Part shown: in pieces, positions 1 through 8,913 of the stretch
Position numbering within the stretch: the first letter of the stretch is position 1
Layout of the letters: each line of letters opens with the position of its first letter
Origin: an uncultured Chloroflexota bacterium
GTDB taxonomy: Bacteria > Chloroflexota > Dehalococcoidia > GIF9 > AB-539-J10
Length of the DNA: 52,074 bases
Direction: 5' to 3'
Assembly (NCBI GenBank): GCA_903884455.1
Contig: CAISEW010000029.1
Span: 1-52,074, forward strand
Notes under the pieces: model-generated
Databases searched by the model: none
What the model saw: the letters and a program-made list of their open reading frames with translations, nothing else
Told to the model about the DNA's origin: nothing
Position numbers and translations under genes: made by a program

Positions 1-95
1 ACACCAATATTCTACAGGAATCCTTCTTCCTCTGTCAACTTTTTTTCTCGGCCCACAGGTAAAATAATACCTTAATCCACGACGCTAAAGCAAGT

Positions 96-124
96 TTGAC
101 ATTAAGGAAATTTTCCATTATATT
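96..124 (+). promoter_or_regulatory. Sigma-70-type promoter for tRNA-Asp
   Basis: TTGACA at 96-101 and TATATT at 119-124 are separated by 17 nt, placing a start site about 10 nt upstream of the tRNA. The -35/-10 pairs before tRNA-Ala (12449-12477) and tRNA-Ile (29263-29291) have the same -10 and the same spacing, which supports all three. Confidence 0.75.
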
Positions 125-144
125 TTGTAATAAATTCACTATAA

Positions 145-218
145 GGCCCCGTGGTGTAGCGGTTTAACATGCCACCCTGTCACGGTGGAGATCAGGGGTT
201 CAAATCCCCTCGGGGTCG
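145..218 (+). tRNA. tRNA-Asp (GTC)
   Basis: The cloverleaf can be folded by eye. The acceptor GGCCCCG (145-151) pairs with CGGGGTC (211-217), the anticodon stem-loop is CCACC-CTGTCAC-GGTGG with anticodon GTC, and the T arm is AGGGG-TTCAAAT-CCCCT. The discriminator base is G at 218. The following bases are CT, so CCA is not encoded, unlike the tRNA-Ala and tRNA-Ile genes in this window. Confidence 0.95.
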
Positions 219-572
219 CTTCTTCAATACACGGTTCGAAGCCCCTCATACCGGACATCAAAGAAAGGCCTAAATTCGAATATCCATTGCAAACCATACT
301 AAGGCGGACTCTGTTTTTGAAGACCGCTAATAGAAGTCGTGGGTGAAGATTATGGCAAGAGAGGGCATATCGCCCTCTCTTGCTCTGCATTTATCGCATT
401 CAGCTTCTGCAAACCGAAGAGGCCTGAGATTTACAAAAGCAAATCGTTACTGATTGAATTCATCCCTTGGCGCTTAAGGTGACTAGAAAACAGCACAATG
501 CGCTATCTTGTCGGATAACTTTCTACTATTTATTACCCCTGCCTAATGATCTGGATGATTCTTAATCCCTGT
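219..572. other. Intergenic stretch without a convincing gene
   Basis: No ORF here is credible. The only long frame, on the minus strand over 139-390, is the antisense of tRNA-Asp plus flank. A T-loop-like GGTTCGAAG near 234-242 could be a decayed tRNA fragment but cannot be folded. The stretch contains the stem-loop listed at 355-383. Confidence 0.5.
355..383 (+). terminator. Strong stem-loop, probable terminator
   Basis: GCAAGAGAGGGC (355-366) pairs perfectly with GCCCTCTCTTGC (372-383) around a 5-nt loop. The downstream tract (TCTGCATTT) is only moderately U-rich, so this is either a weak intrinsic terminator for the tRNA-Asp transcript or one acting on the opposite strand. Confidence 0.5.
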
Positions 573-1019
573 TTAGATAGCGGCTCTTCCTAAATAAATT
601 AGTACGATGACGATGATGAGTAAAACCCAGTATAAAGCAGGGACCGGCCCCCACCACTCTTTGTGCCACCAGATTTTTCCTTTGCGGAAGTTTTTAATCC
701 CATAATATGGATTTAAAACAAACCACAAGAAGTCCTCTAGAAAAACCATACCTACATAAAAGCCCAGCAGCAGACTTTCTAACCGCCAACTCCACGGAAC
801 AAAAAACAACGGCAGATGAACTATGGCAATCAGGAACAGCGTCATAAAAATGTGGTAGCCGGTTATCGGGCGTCCACCCGCCAACTTGACAAGCCATCCC
901 TTTTCTATACGCCAGCCAGGTAACTTCGCTGCCCAACCATCCTTACCCTCGATTTGGATTTCCCAGAAGGCAAGTAGAAAAGCCAGGAAAATCATAAAAG
1001 CGATTAATCCTATAATCAT
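573..1019 (-). CDS. Small membrane protein of unknown function
   Basis: A 148-residue protein with four hydrophobic segments: about 2-20, about 55-75, about 82-104 and about 128-146. The loops are Trp-rich, including residues around 113-125 with the pattern GKIWWHKEWWG. I do not recognise the family. An inner-membrane location follows from the hydrophobicity. The ATG at 1019 begins directly with a hydrophobic helix. It stands alone between tRNA-Asp and the J-domain gene, and no operon partner is evident. Function unknown. Confidence 0.7.
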   Translation of the reverse strand: MIIGLIAFMIFLAFLLAFWEIQIEGKDGWAAKLPGWRIEKGWLVKLAGGRPITGYHIFMTLFLIAIVHLPLFFVPWSWRLESLLLGFYVGMVFLEDFLWFVLNPYYGIKNFRKGKIWWHKEWWGPVPALYWVLLIIVIVLIYLGRAAI

Positions 1020-1230
1020 TACTATCTTCTCCCGTATTTTGTGGCCAGTTTACCATTTTTCAATCCGTTTTGATGGATTGAGTTATAAGACAAGAATGAT
1101 CGGAAGGCGCGTTAAGTAGTTGCCTCATCAGTGATAGAGCACATGTTGGAGATGACTTAAAGAATAACTAATCTAAAGCGCACACGGGGGATAGCTACTC
1201 ATTCCGAACGCTGACTGGTCAGTCTAGTCG

Positions 1231-1665
1231 CTAATCGCCCGGCCCCTCAAGTTCTTCTTCAGCGAAGCGCCTGGCTGTCGTCAAGCCTTTGGACTCGATT
1301 CTCACCATATACCAGAAGCGAAAGGCATCATTAACAGGTTCTTTATCTACGACCCCGGTTTGGCCTTTATACGGTGAAGGAGAATTGACACCGATTTTCA
1401 CTTTGCCGCCTTTCTTGAACTTTGGCACCCTCCTACCATACCCCCGGGGAAGATCATACTCCCTGCGCTTAATCGGGTCAGACAGGACAGCGTAAGCCTC
1501 GTTTATCTCCTCCATTTTTTTATGGGCTTCCTCGCTTGCCTGATGCCTGTCCGGGTGGCATCGAAAAGCTAGCCTGCGATACGCCTTTTTCATTTCTTCT
1601 GCGCTGGCATCTGGCGCGATGTCCAAGACTTCGTAGTAGTCTCGTTCACTTTGCATTCCGCACAT
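1231..1665 (-). CDS. J-domain (DnaJ-like) protein with C-terminal SH3/KOW-like segment
   Basis: Residues about 7-70 form a J-domain (YYEVLDI...), with the HPD signature in RCHPDRH and the closing EINEAYAVLSD. J-domains stimulate the ATPase of Hsp70/DnaK. The Gly/Phe and zinc-finger parts of DnaJ are absent. Instead residues about 82-140 read as a basic linker (VPKFKKGGKVKI) and a short beta-rich segment like an SH3/KOW fold, so this is a specialised co-chaperone and not DnaJ itself. The ATG at 1665 has AGGAAG 4-5 nt upstream on the minus strand. A second Met three codons later is possible. Client and partner are unknown. Confidence 0.85.
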   Translation of the reverse strand: MCGMQSERDYYEVLDIAPDASAEEMKKAYRRLAFRCHPDRHQASEEAHKKMEEINEAYAVLSDPIKRREYDLPRGYGRRVPKFKKGGKVKIGVNSPSPYKGQTGVVDKEPVNDAFRFWYMVRIESKGLTTARRFAEEELEGPGD

Positions 1666-1769
1666 AATTACTTCCTATGTTCCTTATATTCTAGCACTTC
1701 ATAGGCTTGAAGGGAATAGGTGGTAAAATGATCCATGGGTATCATTATCGTTGGTGAGCTAGTCCTTCC

Positions 1770-2513
1770 ATGATTCTTAGAGAAATCTACGCGCGTAGCA
1801 TATTGTCCAAATCACAGGTCTTTGATTATGCGGTCAATTCGTATGTTGGGTGCCAGCATGGTTGTGTCTATTGCTACGCACGCTTTATGAAGAGATTCAC
1901 CGGACATAAAGAGCCGTGGGGTGAATTTGTTGACGTGAAGATTAATGCCCCTGCTCTATTGAAACACGAGATAGATAAGATGCCGCCTGGTAGAGTATGG
2001 GTGAGTGGAGTGTGCGACCCCTATCAACCGCTGGAGACAGCATACGAATTGACAAGAAAGTGCTTGGAAATACTGATCCAATATGGCTGGCCGATAACAG
2101 TTCAGACGAAATCCCCACTTGTGTTGCGTGACATAGACCTATTTAAGAAAAGCGATAAGATCGAGGTCGGGTTATCAGTTACAAGTGCCGACGACGAGAT
2201 AAGAAAGTTGTTTGAACCAGGTGCGCCATCTATTAAGGAAAGGATCAAAGCACTCGAGGAGCTACATCTTGCCGGCATTAGAACCTATGCCATGATTGCT
2301 CCAATGCTTCCCGGCGCGGAAGAACTCGCTGCCCAACTTAGCGGGAAAGTGGACTACGTACTGGTTGACAGAATGAACTACCATTATAGCGATTGGGTGT
2401 ATAGAAAATACCATCTCGAAGAAGCCATGAGCTATGATTTCTTCTTCTCAAAAGGCAAAAAACTTGCCTCTGCCTTTGCAAAACAGGGCATCGAGTGTCG
2501 AGTGCTATTTTGA
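1770..2513 (+). CDS. Radical SAM protein, spore photoproduct lyase/photolyase-like (COG1533)
   Basis: A 247-residue protein. Residues 28-36 (GCQHGCVYC) carry the CxxxCxxC cluster that binds the SAM-coordinated 4Fe-4S centre. WVSGVCDPYQPLE, VQTKSP and GLSVTS follow, as is typical of the COG1533 family annotated as DNA repair photolyase or SplB-like. Family knowledge suggests radical chemistry on nucleic acid, but most COG1533 members have no proven substrate. The gene is monocistronic and divergent from the J-domain gene. The repair-type genes at 2713 and 4577 are close by, but their co-function is only inferred. Confidence 0.85.
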   Translation: MILREIYARSILSKSQVFDYAVNSYVGCQHGCVYCYARFMKRFTGHKEPWGEFVDVKINAPALLKHEIDKMPPGRVWVSGVCDPYQPLETAYELTRKCLEILIQYGWPITVQTKSPLVLRDIDLFKKSDKIEVGLSVTSADDEIRKLFEPGAPSIKERIKALEELHLAGIRTYAMIAPMLPGAEELAAQLSGKVDYVLVDRMNYHYSDWVYRKYHLEEAMSYDFFFSKGKKLASAFAKQGIECRVLF

Positions 2514-2654
2514 CGGCACTTGGTTAACAGCTTTATTTCTTGATTACACTGGGTAATAAGATACTGGCAGCGTTCAGCGAGTAAAGCAATTCGCTCCAAA
2601 ATGTGTTGGTATTTACTTTAATATTAGCCGGTGCGTCTGGCACTGAACGAAATG

Positions 2655-2706
2655 AGTTAATGTGCAACAATCCAAGCTTCTGTTTCCCGAGCTGAATAAT
2701 ATGGAC
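2655..2706. repeat. Fragment of a dispersed IS-like repeat
   Basis: AGTTAATGTGCAACAA at 2655-2670 recurs exactly at 41166-41181. The adjoining 2672-2706 segment closely matches 42064-42099 (shared core GCTTCTGTT.CCCGAGCTG). At the second locus the two halves lie about 0.9 kb apart and an IS3-type transposase remnant lies between them, so this copy looks like an internally deleted relic. It fills most of the gap between the radical SAM gene and the AlkD-like gene. Confidence 0.5.
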
Positions 2707-2712
2707 TAATGT

Positions 2713-3393
2713 TCATCTCCTAAGCCTACTTTGGATAGCGTCACTCTCTAGTTCCCTGATAGCATCGGCAGCGATCCAGCGCGCAGCCTTCGAGTCAAGT
2801 CGCTGGATTTCTTTCGCTGCATTTATCGCCGCCCGGTTCAAATTGAGGTTCCTTTTCCCGATGTTTCTAAGAGCCCAGTTCACTGCTTTCTTAACGAAGT
2901 TACGCTCGTCCGTAGCCCCCCGCATTATCACCGGCAGCAGTTCGATGAATTTTTCATCGCTCGCCTTCTTATCATGCCATGCCAGACAGGCTATCAGCGA
3001 AAAGGCAGTCCTTTTGACAAACTCTTCTTCCCGCTCAGACCAGTCGACAATTTTCTTCCAGGCTAATTGGTTCTTTTCAAAAAGATTGTCGCACACCTGG
3101 TCGCAGACATCCCACGAATTAATGCCTTTCACCCACTCCTCCATCTGCTCTTCAGTTAGCTTAGCAGGGTCACCGACCATCCCAGCCACGATCCTTGCTT
3201 CAGCTACCCCAGTTCTCCATAAATCCAGTGCCAGCTTGTGGTCTCTCCCTATCTCTTTAGCCAGTTTTCTCATATCAGGAACCGAGACGCCTAATCTTTG
3301 CTCAACCACCATCCCGTATTTAGCCATCCCTTTTAACTGCTCTGGCTGAGCCTTGCTCTGGAGTTTATCCAGCACATCCTTCACAGAAGCCAT
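2713..3393 (-). CDS. DNA alkylation repair (AlkD-like) HEAT-repeat protein
   Basis: A 226-residue all-helical protein matching the DNA alkylation repair enzyme family (AlkD/AlkC type). Marks include the N-terminal block ending GVSVPDMRKLAKEIG, the central WDVCDQVCDNLF and WSEREEEFVKRTAFSLIAC, then NFVKKAVNWALRNIGKRN and SKAARWIAADAIREL. These glycosylases excise bulky or cationic N-alkyl purines, using HEAT repeats to grip the backbone. Length and motif order are normal for the compact version. The ATG is preceded by AGGAGG a few nt upstream on the minus strand. Single gene. Substrate specificity cannot be read from the sequence. Confidence 0.85.
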   Translation of the reverse strand: MASVKDVLDKLQSKAQPEQLKGMAKYGMVVEQRLGVSVPDMRKLAKEIGRDHKLALDLWRTGVAEARIVAGMVGDPAKLTEEQMEEWVKGINSWDVCDQVCDNLFEKNQLAWKKIVDWSEREEEFVKRTAFSLIACLAWHDKKASDEKFIELLPVIMRGATDERNFVKKAVNWALRNIGKRNLNLNRAAINAAKEIQRLDSKAARWIAADAIRELESDAIQSRLRR

Positions 3394-3495
3394 TGTTTCC
3401 TCCTATTCCATTACTTCAAAATGCGGAACACGTAATACTCAATGTATCCAAACAGTTCACCTTCTTGCTGAACAAACCACTGTAATCTTGTATCA

Positions 3496-4431
3496 CTAGA
3501 TAATCAATAATCCAACCAATGTGAAGGCAGCGATAGGTGGCAGAGCCGGCATCGGCTTCCCCTTTAAAAATATCGCCTGAATCGCATAGACGCTAACTAA
3601 TCCCAGTAATCCGAATGCTGCAATAATAGCCGCTGGCTTTAGGCCTTGGGCAAAATAAACGGAGGCTGTCAGCAGACAAGGGAAGGCAATGTCGCCACCA
3701 CCCAGTATGGAGTATTCCCTCTCGGCAGGATTCACCTCTATTATCTTCTCTCCACGTTTTTTCAAGTTGAAGTTCCACTCAGAATAGTTTTTGGGAATGA
3801 TTAGTGCCGGCAAGGCACTTATTTGCGATAGCCTGTCTGCCATCCAGAGCATAAATTTGAAACGAACCGCCAGGAAGTCATAGAGGGCAAGTGCCAAAAT
3901 AATAGCCATAGCGGTCCACGGCGTAATAAAGCGACCAAAAACTGCTCCTAAACTACTAACCGCCAGAATCAATACCAAGTTATGTAACCAGACAAGTGGT
4001 ATCAAGAACCAAAATGCTCCAAACACGACAGCGATGGCGACAGCTAGTGGAAGAGGCACGTAAAAGACAGTGGCGATGAATGCGCCCCAACTAAACAGAA
4101 GGGCAAACAAGAGCCTAAGAAGAACTTTTAAAGCCGTAAGTGGAATCTTTGAGAGTGTAAGTCCAAGCACGGCTACTGCCGCAAAAATATAGATTAAAAT
4201 TGGTCCTAACGCTGAATGGGCTGGGACTTCGATAACTTCACCAGAGGGTAATGTCACTTCCCCAGGCCACCAGTATACCGGCCCGGATGGCTGGGTCGGT
4301 ATTTCTATATCATTCTTATCCAGGAATGGATTTATACGAGGAGCAACAAGAAGGATGAGAATTTGAGCGACGACAAAAAGAAGAAGGCCCAAATATACCG
4401 TGTTCAGCTTCACCGGCCTCTTTGCGCTCAT
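3496..4431 (-). CDS. Presenilin/signal-peptide-peptidase-like intramembrane aspartyl protease
   Basis: A 311-residue polytopic membrane protein with about nine hydrophobic segments. It carries all three presenilin/SPP signatures in the right order: YD at residues 184-185 in ALALYDFLAVR, GxGD at 244-247 (GGGD) and PALP at 295-298 near the C terminus. D185 and D247 would be the catalytic pair cutting substrates inside the membrane. The closest family by layout is the archaeal PSH/DUF1119 (SPP_2) group. A soluble segment at about 33-70 between TM1 and TM2, rich in Pro and Trp, probably faces outside. No partner gene is adjacent, and natural substrates in prokaryotes are essentially unknown. Members are sparse in bacteria. 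Confidence 0.85.
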   Translation of the reverse strand: MSAKRPVKLNTVYLGLLLFVVAQILILLVAPRINPFLDKNDIEIPTQPSGPVYWWPGEVTLPSGEVIEVPAHSALGPILIYIFAAVAVLGLTLSKIPLTALKVLLRLLFALLFSWGAFIATVFYVPLPLAVAIAVVFGAFWFLIPLVWLHNLVLILAVSSLGAVFGRFITPWTAMAIILALALYDFLAVRFKFMLWMADRLSQISALPALIIPKNYSEWNFNLKKRGEKIIEVNPAEREYSILGGGDIAFPCLLTASVYFAQGLKPAAIIAAFGLLGLVSVYAIQAIFLKGKPMPALPPIAAFTLVGLLII

Positions 4432-4576
4432 ATAGGGGGGTATTTTATATCAAAGAAGGCCCGATGTCGAAGTATTATTGTGCCTAGCAACCCAGGCAAA
4501 TTGAGCGATTTGAGTTAGTGTGTAAGAATGCCAATCTGTTATGTACAAGGCGCGATATTTTGAACTGGCAATAATT

Positions 4577-5068
4577 TCATGTTAGCTTCACCAGGTATTT
4601 TTCATAATCGACAACCTGGTATTTCTTGCCCCGAACAATGACCCTGAAATTTTCTCCCTCAAGTAGTCTCTTATGCGCTTCTTGTCCACCGGGGTATTTT
4701 TCATTCAAAAAACCATCTGCTTTGAGCGTCCGCCAGTATGGTATGCCTAATGACTTACCTTCCCTTCTTGCTTCTTCTACCGCATTGGCCGCCGTCATGA
4801 TGAAGATACCGGTGGTTAAAGAGCAGCAAGCTTTTACATCGTATTGCCCGCCAATCTTTTTGCATATTTCGACAATAGTGATGAGCCTTCCTCTCGGTAC
4901 CTGCTTCATGATTGTCACTACTTCAGACGGATTTACCAGCACTATCTCATCACCGACTTCGGCACCTATCTTGTGCACGGCATTGTAACAGGGAAACCCT
5001 TTCTCTAGCTTGAGCACCTTAGGAAAAGATGGTTTGTCCTTCAATTTCTCCTGCCATGTTTTCTTCAT
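4577..5068 (-). CDS. Alkyltransferase-like (MGMT DNA-binding domain) protein
   Basis: Residues about 50-145 match the MGMT/ATL fold: VPRGRLITIVEICKKIG (recognition region), the helix GIFIMTAANAVEEAR, then GIPYWRTLKADGFLN and QEAHKRLLEGE. The PCHR box that carries the acceptor cysteine in true O6-alkylguanine transferases is replaced by IPYWR. It should therefore bind damaged bases without transferring the alkyl group, as ATL proteins do when they recruit nucleotide excision repair. An N-terminal extension of about 45 residues is unusual. Its ATG overlaps the stop of the upstream gene by one base (TAATG), implying translational coupling with the DUF3795-like gene. Confidence 0.75.
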   Translation of the reverse strand: MKKTWQEKLKDKPSFPKVLKLEKGFPCYNAVHKIGAEVGDEIVLVNPSEVVTIMKQVPRGRLITIVEICKKIGGQYDVKACCSLTTGIFIMTAANAVEEARREGKSLGIPYWRTLKADGFLNEKYPGGQEAHKRLLEGENFRVIVRGKKYQVVDYEKYLVKLT

Positions 5069-5511
5069 TATTCCTCCCAGCGGTACTTGTGTTTCTTTTG
5101 GCGTAGCTTATCAAGATCGCATTTATAGCACAGCCCGTTATGGCAGCATATCACCTCACCACATTCAGGGCAGCGCCACTTTACTGTTTCCTTTTCTAGA
5201 AATCTCCCAATGCCATACTTTTTTATAAATTCGAGGTTCTCTATCATGCTCATATGGTAAAAAGTACGATAGCGCTTGTCGAGAGTCTTTAGCCGGCGGC
5301 AGGGGAAATCCCCGCAATCGTGGCAAAACCGCACAAGTCCTTTTCTCAGCAGTTCACACTGCCTTTTGTAGTAACAATTCTTGCCGCCTGGTAGGCAACC
5401 AGTGCAGTACGTCTTCAAAATACCCCTCTTCTTCAGGTCGTTTTTCATCGCCAGGTAGCTAGCGCACAAGCCACAGTTCATCCCACAGGGAGCGATTAGT
5501 TCTTCAGTCAT
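5068..5511 (-). CDS. DUF3795-like cysteine-rich protein
   Basis: I place the start at the ATG at 5511 (MTEELIAPCGMNCGLC). The open frame extends 31 codons further up, but that part is hydrophobic nonsense compared with family members. The protein has paired cysteines throughout: CGMNCGLC, CTGC, CHDCGDFPC, CPECG, and CC-x5-CYKC near the end. This is typical of DUF3795 proteins, which probably bind metal. It is translationally coupled to the alkyltransferase-like gene downstream, so both are co-transcribed leftwards. Function unknown. Confidence 0.8.
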   Translation of the reverse strand: MTEELIAPCGMNCGLCASYLAMKNDLKKRGILKTYCTGCLPGGKNCYYKRQCELLRKGLVRFCHDCGDFPCRRLKTLDKRYRTFYHMSMIENLEFIKKYGIGRFLEKETVKWRCPECGEVICCHNGLCYKCDLDKLRQKKHKYRWEE

Positions 5512-5635
5512 GGCTTCCACAATAATAATATACAGGATTTGAAGCGGTAGACACCAGTTCGATAAGAACCAATCTATATCAGCGCTGGAGTGACTAAATT
5601 GCACAATCCCGAGTTATGCGCAACGGTAATATAGC

Positions 5636-5661
5636 GCCTCTCCCAGTGCACTAAGAGAGGC
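5636..5661. other. Stem-loop between divergent genes
   Basis: GCCTCTC (5636-5642) pairs with GAGAGGC (5655-5661) around a 12-nt loop, in the AT-rich gap between the leftward DUF3795 gene and rny. There is no U-tract. It may be a regulatory element in one of the two leaders or a remnant repeat. Confidence 0.3.
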
Positions 5662-5782
5662 AAGACAAATGGGTCAAGGGATTACTTGCCAGCACAGCAA
5701 GTTGACGATAATCCAATAAAAGGTTATTATTAATATGCAATGTTTTGCATTCATTATTATAACAACGAAATAGAGAGGGAAA

Positions 5783-7306
5783 ATGGGCTATACATTAATG
5801 ATAAGTGGCCTTGCTCTTGTTTTAGGCATCGGTATTGGGTACTTTGTCAGGCAGCTAGTAGCCAACCGGGAGATCCAAAGAACAAGAAAAGAGGCACAGA
5901 AGTTCTTAGATGAGGCAACAACCAAGTATAATGAGCTACTCCGTGCAGCTAGAGCAGAAGCTATCAAGGTTGGCAACGCTGCCGAGGCGGAAAGCAAGGA
6001 ACGTCGCCTTGAAACACAACGATTAGAAAAGCGTGCTAACCAGAAAGTAGAGGCGCTGGAGCGGAAGTTAGAGACTGTAGAGCGGCGTGAGCGTGATTTA
6101 GATAGCAGGAAAAAAGATAATGAGCGGATAACAGCTGAACTTCAGACAATAAGAGAAAAACAGCTGGCAAAGTTAGAATCCATCTCCGGCACATCTAGCG
6201 CAGAAGCAAAAACTCTCTTGTTTCAAATGCTAAAACAAGAGGTTGAAGAAGAGGCCTCGCGACAAGTTAGGGTGTGGGAGGCACAAATAAAGGAAGAGGC
6301 TGATGGAAGGGTTCGGGATATTCTGGCCACAGCTATTCAAAGGTGTGCTACCGATGTTGTTTCGGAAACTACCATATCCGCTGTTCCCCTGCCTAGTGAC
6401 GAGATGAAGGGGCGGCTCATTGGGCGTGAAGGACGCAATATCCGAGCCTTAGAGCAAGCTACTGGCGTTGATCTTATCATTGATGATACTCCAGAGGCGG
6501 TTACCATCTCCAGCTTTGACCCCGTGAGGCGTGAAGTAGCTCGCCTTGCCTTAAGCAAACTTATTCTTGATGGGCGCATTCATCCCGCCCGGATTAAGGA
6601 GATAGTGGACAAAACCAAAGCAGAGGTTGAAGCTACTGTCCGTAGTGAGGGTGAGCGAGCTGCTTACGAAGCTGGGGTGCCAGGCTTACATCCTGAGCTG
6701 GTTAAGCTGCTTGGCCAGCTTAAATTTCGTACCAGTTATGGTCAGAATGTTTTACTTCACAGTCTCGAAGTTTCTCATCTGGCGGGGATGTTGGCTAGCG
6801 AGATTGGAGTTAATGTCAGTGTCGCCAGGAAAGCCGGCCTGCTTCATGATATCGGAAAGGCGATAGACCATCAAACGCAGGGTCCGCATGCTCTGATAGG
6901 TGCTGACCTAGTTAAGCAGTGGGATAGAAATCCAGATGTGGTTAAAGCCATTGCTGAACATCATGGCGAGGCAGAGACTAGTACGGTCCTGGGCTTTATT
7001 GTTGCTGCTGCCGATGCCATAAGTGGTTCGCGGCCTGGTGCAAGGCGTGAGTCCCTGGAACAATATTTGAAGCGTGTTAAGGACTTAGAGGACATAGCAG
7101 TCGATTTTCCTGGCGTAGAAAAGGCTTTTGCTATCCAAGCCGGGCGCGAAGTGCGCGTCATGGTAAAACCAGATAAAGTTGATGATTTAGCTGCGGTGAG
7201 ATTGGCTCGGGATATTTCTAAAAAGATAGAGGAGAGCCTGACCTATCCTGGCCAGATAAGAGTGGTAGTGATTAGGGAGACCACAGCAATAGATTACGCT
7301 AAGTAG
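5783..7306 (+). CDS. rny: Ribonuclease Y
   Basis: A 507-residue endoribonuclease that starts bulk mRNA decay at the membrane. Domain order is normal: a single N-terminal TM helix (about 3-23), a long charged coiled coil (about 30-190), a KH domain with [15 protein letters not shown], and an HD domain with [13 protein letters not shown] and the metal-binding HDIGK, followed by EHHGEAE and [26 protein letters not shown] lies just upstream of the ATG. The downstream YmdB-type gene starts 3 nt after the stop, the same pairing known in Firmicutes, so the two are one operon. No catalytic residue appears missing. Confidence 0.97.
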   Translation: MGYTLMISGLALVLGIGIGYFVRQLVANREIQRTRKEAQKFLDEATTKYNELLRAARAEAIKVGNAAEAESKERRLETQRLEKRANQKVEALERKLETVERRERDLDSRKKDNERITAELQTIREKQLAKLESISGTSSAEAKTLLFQMLKQEVEEEASRQVRVWEAQIKEEADGRVRDILATAIQRCATDVVSETTISAVPLPSDEMKGRLIGREGRNIRALEQATGVDLIIDDTPEAVTISSFDPVRREVARLALSKLILDGRIHPARIKEIVDKTKAEVEATVRSEGERAAYEAGVPGLHPELVKLLGQLKFRTSYGQNVLLHSLEVSHLAGMLASEIGVNVSVARKAGLLHDIGKAIDHQTQGPHALIGADLVKQWDRNPDVVKAIAEHHGEAETSTVLGFIVAAADAISGSRPGARRESLEQYLKRVKDLEDIAVDFPGVEKAFAIQAGREVRVMVKPDKVDDLAAVRLARDISKKIEESLTYPGQIRVVVIRETTAIDYAK

Positions 7307-7308
7307 AT

Positions 7309-8076
7309 TTGAGAATACTGGTAATAGGCGACATCATCGGCAAGCCTGGTAGGAAGGCGGTGAAGGAAATCCTGCCAGGCTTATGTGATGAATATAATAT
7401 TGACCTCGTAGTAGGCAATGGCGAGAATGCTGCCGGTGGGTTAGGGCTGACCCCCAGTACAGCAGAAGAGCTCTTCGATTCTGGAATTGATGTCATAACC
7501 ACAGGCAATCATATCTGGGCTTACAAAGAGATTATTCCCTATCTGGATAGTAAGCTTGCCCTTCTCCGTCCCCTGAATTACCCACCGATGAATCCTGGTC
7601 GTGGCTACTTGCTTAAAAACAATGTCCTGATAATTAACCTCGTTGGGCGTGTTTTCATGGGCCATGTTGATTGTCCATTTCGAGCTATGGACCAGCTACT
7701 GGCTGAGTTTGAGCATAAATCAATCCCTATTATTGTTGACTTCCATGCTGAGGCAACCTCGGAGAAAGTGGCCATGGGTAGATACCTCGATGGACGAGTC
7801 AGTGCTGTGCTGGGCACCCATACTCACGTGGGCACCGCTGATGCTCACATATTGGCCGGAGGCACTGCCTATGTCACCGACATAGGCATGGTTGGCCCTA
7901 TAGATTCGGTCATCGGGGATGACCCTGATTCTGTAATCAACCGCTTCCTTACTCAGATACCCAGCCGGCTATCGGTTGGCAAGGGAAAAGTCAGCTTCGA
8001 TGCAATTCTGGTCGAAGTGGATGAAAAGACCGGCAAGGCAGTGGATATCAAGCGTATCCAAAAAGTAGTGGACTAG
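7309..8076 (+). CDS. ymdB: YmdB-family metallophosphoesterase (TIGR00282)
   Basis: A 255-residue member of the calcineurin-like phosphoesterase family best known from Bacillus YmdB, a 2',3'-cAMP phosphodiesterase. Motifs: GDIIGKPGRK (metal Asp), NGENAAGGLG, TGNHIW, DFHAEATSEK, and LGTHTHVGTAD for the second half of the dimetal site. The start is TTG at 7309, two bases after the rny stop TAG, with no SD of its own, so translation is probably coupled to rny. In firmicutes YmdB interacts functionally with RNase Y. The tight linkage here suggests the same. Confidence 0.92.
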   Translation: MRILVIGDIIGKPGRKAVKEILPGLCDEYNIDLVVGNGENAAGGLGLTPSTAEELFDSGIDVITTGNHIWAYKEIIPYLDSKLALLRPLNYPPMNPGRGYLLKNNVLIINLVGRVFMGHVDCPFRAMDQLLAEFEHKSIPIIVDFHAEATSEKVAMGRYLDGRVSAVLGTHTHVGTADAHILAGGTAYVTDIGMVGPIDSVIGDDPDSVINRFLTQIPSRLSVGKGKVSFDAILVEVDEKTGKAVDIKRIQKVVD

Positions 8077-8123
8077 GAAGAAAGAAGAGGCATTCGGCAG
8101 CTGGCTTAGCTCAAACCTGATAG

Positions 8124-8885
8124 CTAGGAAAGCCTTACTTTCTCCATCACCCTGGACATTATCTCGCCAGCCTTACCCCGGATGACCACTTCCGCGTAGT
8201 GGTCGAAGGGGGTGGGAGTTAAATTAACGATAGCTAACGTTGCTCCGGCCTCTCCAGCGTATGTTGGAATATAAGCAGCGGGATAAATGACAAGAGTGGA
8301 ACCAATGACAATAAAAAGGTCGCAGTTCTGCGCCCGGCGGATAGCTTCCTGTAATGTCTCCTGTGGTAATGCCTCCCCGAAAAACACTGCATCTGGCTTC
8401 AGAATACCCTGACAGTCAGGGCAATCGGGGACTTCTATCCCCTCCTTTATCTTTTGTAATACTTCGGGCATCGGAAAGCGTCTACGGCAGCTTAAGCACA
8501 CCACCCACCCCACATTACCATGAAGCTCAAACACCTTATCTTCAGGGACTCCGGCTTTTTGATGCAGGTTGTCGATATTTTGAGTGATGACGCAATCTAA
8601 TTTGCCCAACTGGTAAAGCTCGGCGATGGCATAGTGGGCGAGATTTGGTTCAGCTTCAGTAAGAAGTCCACCTTCGACGGACATCTTCCAAATAGTCTTG
8701 CGAGCGGCTGGGCTGCTGAGGAATTTTTGAATGGTGAAGTCCTCAGGGTCATATCTGCTCCAGATTCCTCCCGGGCTGCGGAAATCGGGAATACCCGACT
8801 CCGTGCTTATCCCGGCTCCGGTAAACACGATGACCTTTTGAGACTCTATGATAAGCTGAGCCAACCGTTCTATCTCTTCCATCAT
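8124..8885 (-). CDS. cobB: NAD-dependent protein deacylase, sirtuin
   Basis: A 253-residue sirtuin. GAGISTESGIPDFRSPGG (residues 23-40) forms the NAD-binding loop, TQNIDNLHQKAG the second NAD motif, and His122 in ELHGNVG is the catalytic base. The structural zinc site is complete: Cys130, Cys133, Cys155 and Cys158. Its length fits single-domain bacterial class III/U sirtuins. It removes acyl groups from lysines using NAD+. It follows prmC by 28 nt on the same strand, so prfA-prmC-cobB is probably one transcript. Two adjacent ATGs make the start uncertain by one codon. Confidence 0.95.
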   Translation of the reverse strand: MMEEIERLAQLIIESQKVIVFTGAGISTESGIPDFRSPGGIWSRYDPEDFTIQKFLSSPAARKTIWKMSVEGGLLTEAEPNLAHYAIAELYQLGKLDCVITQNIDNLHQKAGVPEDKVFELHGNVGWVVCLSCRRRFPMPEVLQKIKEGIEVPDCPDCQGILKPDAVFFGEALPQETLQEAIRRAQNCDLFIVIGSTLVIYPAAYIPTYAGEAGATLAIVNLTPTPFDHYAEVVIRGKAGEIMSRVMEKVRLS

Positions 8886-8913
8886 CTCACTCCTCTGAAA
8901 CTGACTTTTTTAC

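Noticed and set aside
139-390. 83-codon minus-strand ORF over tRNA-Asp
   Set aside because: It is the antisense translation of the tRNA and its flank (RGFEPLIS-type artefact), without SD.
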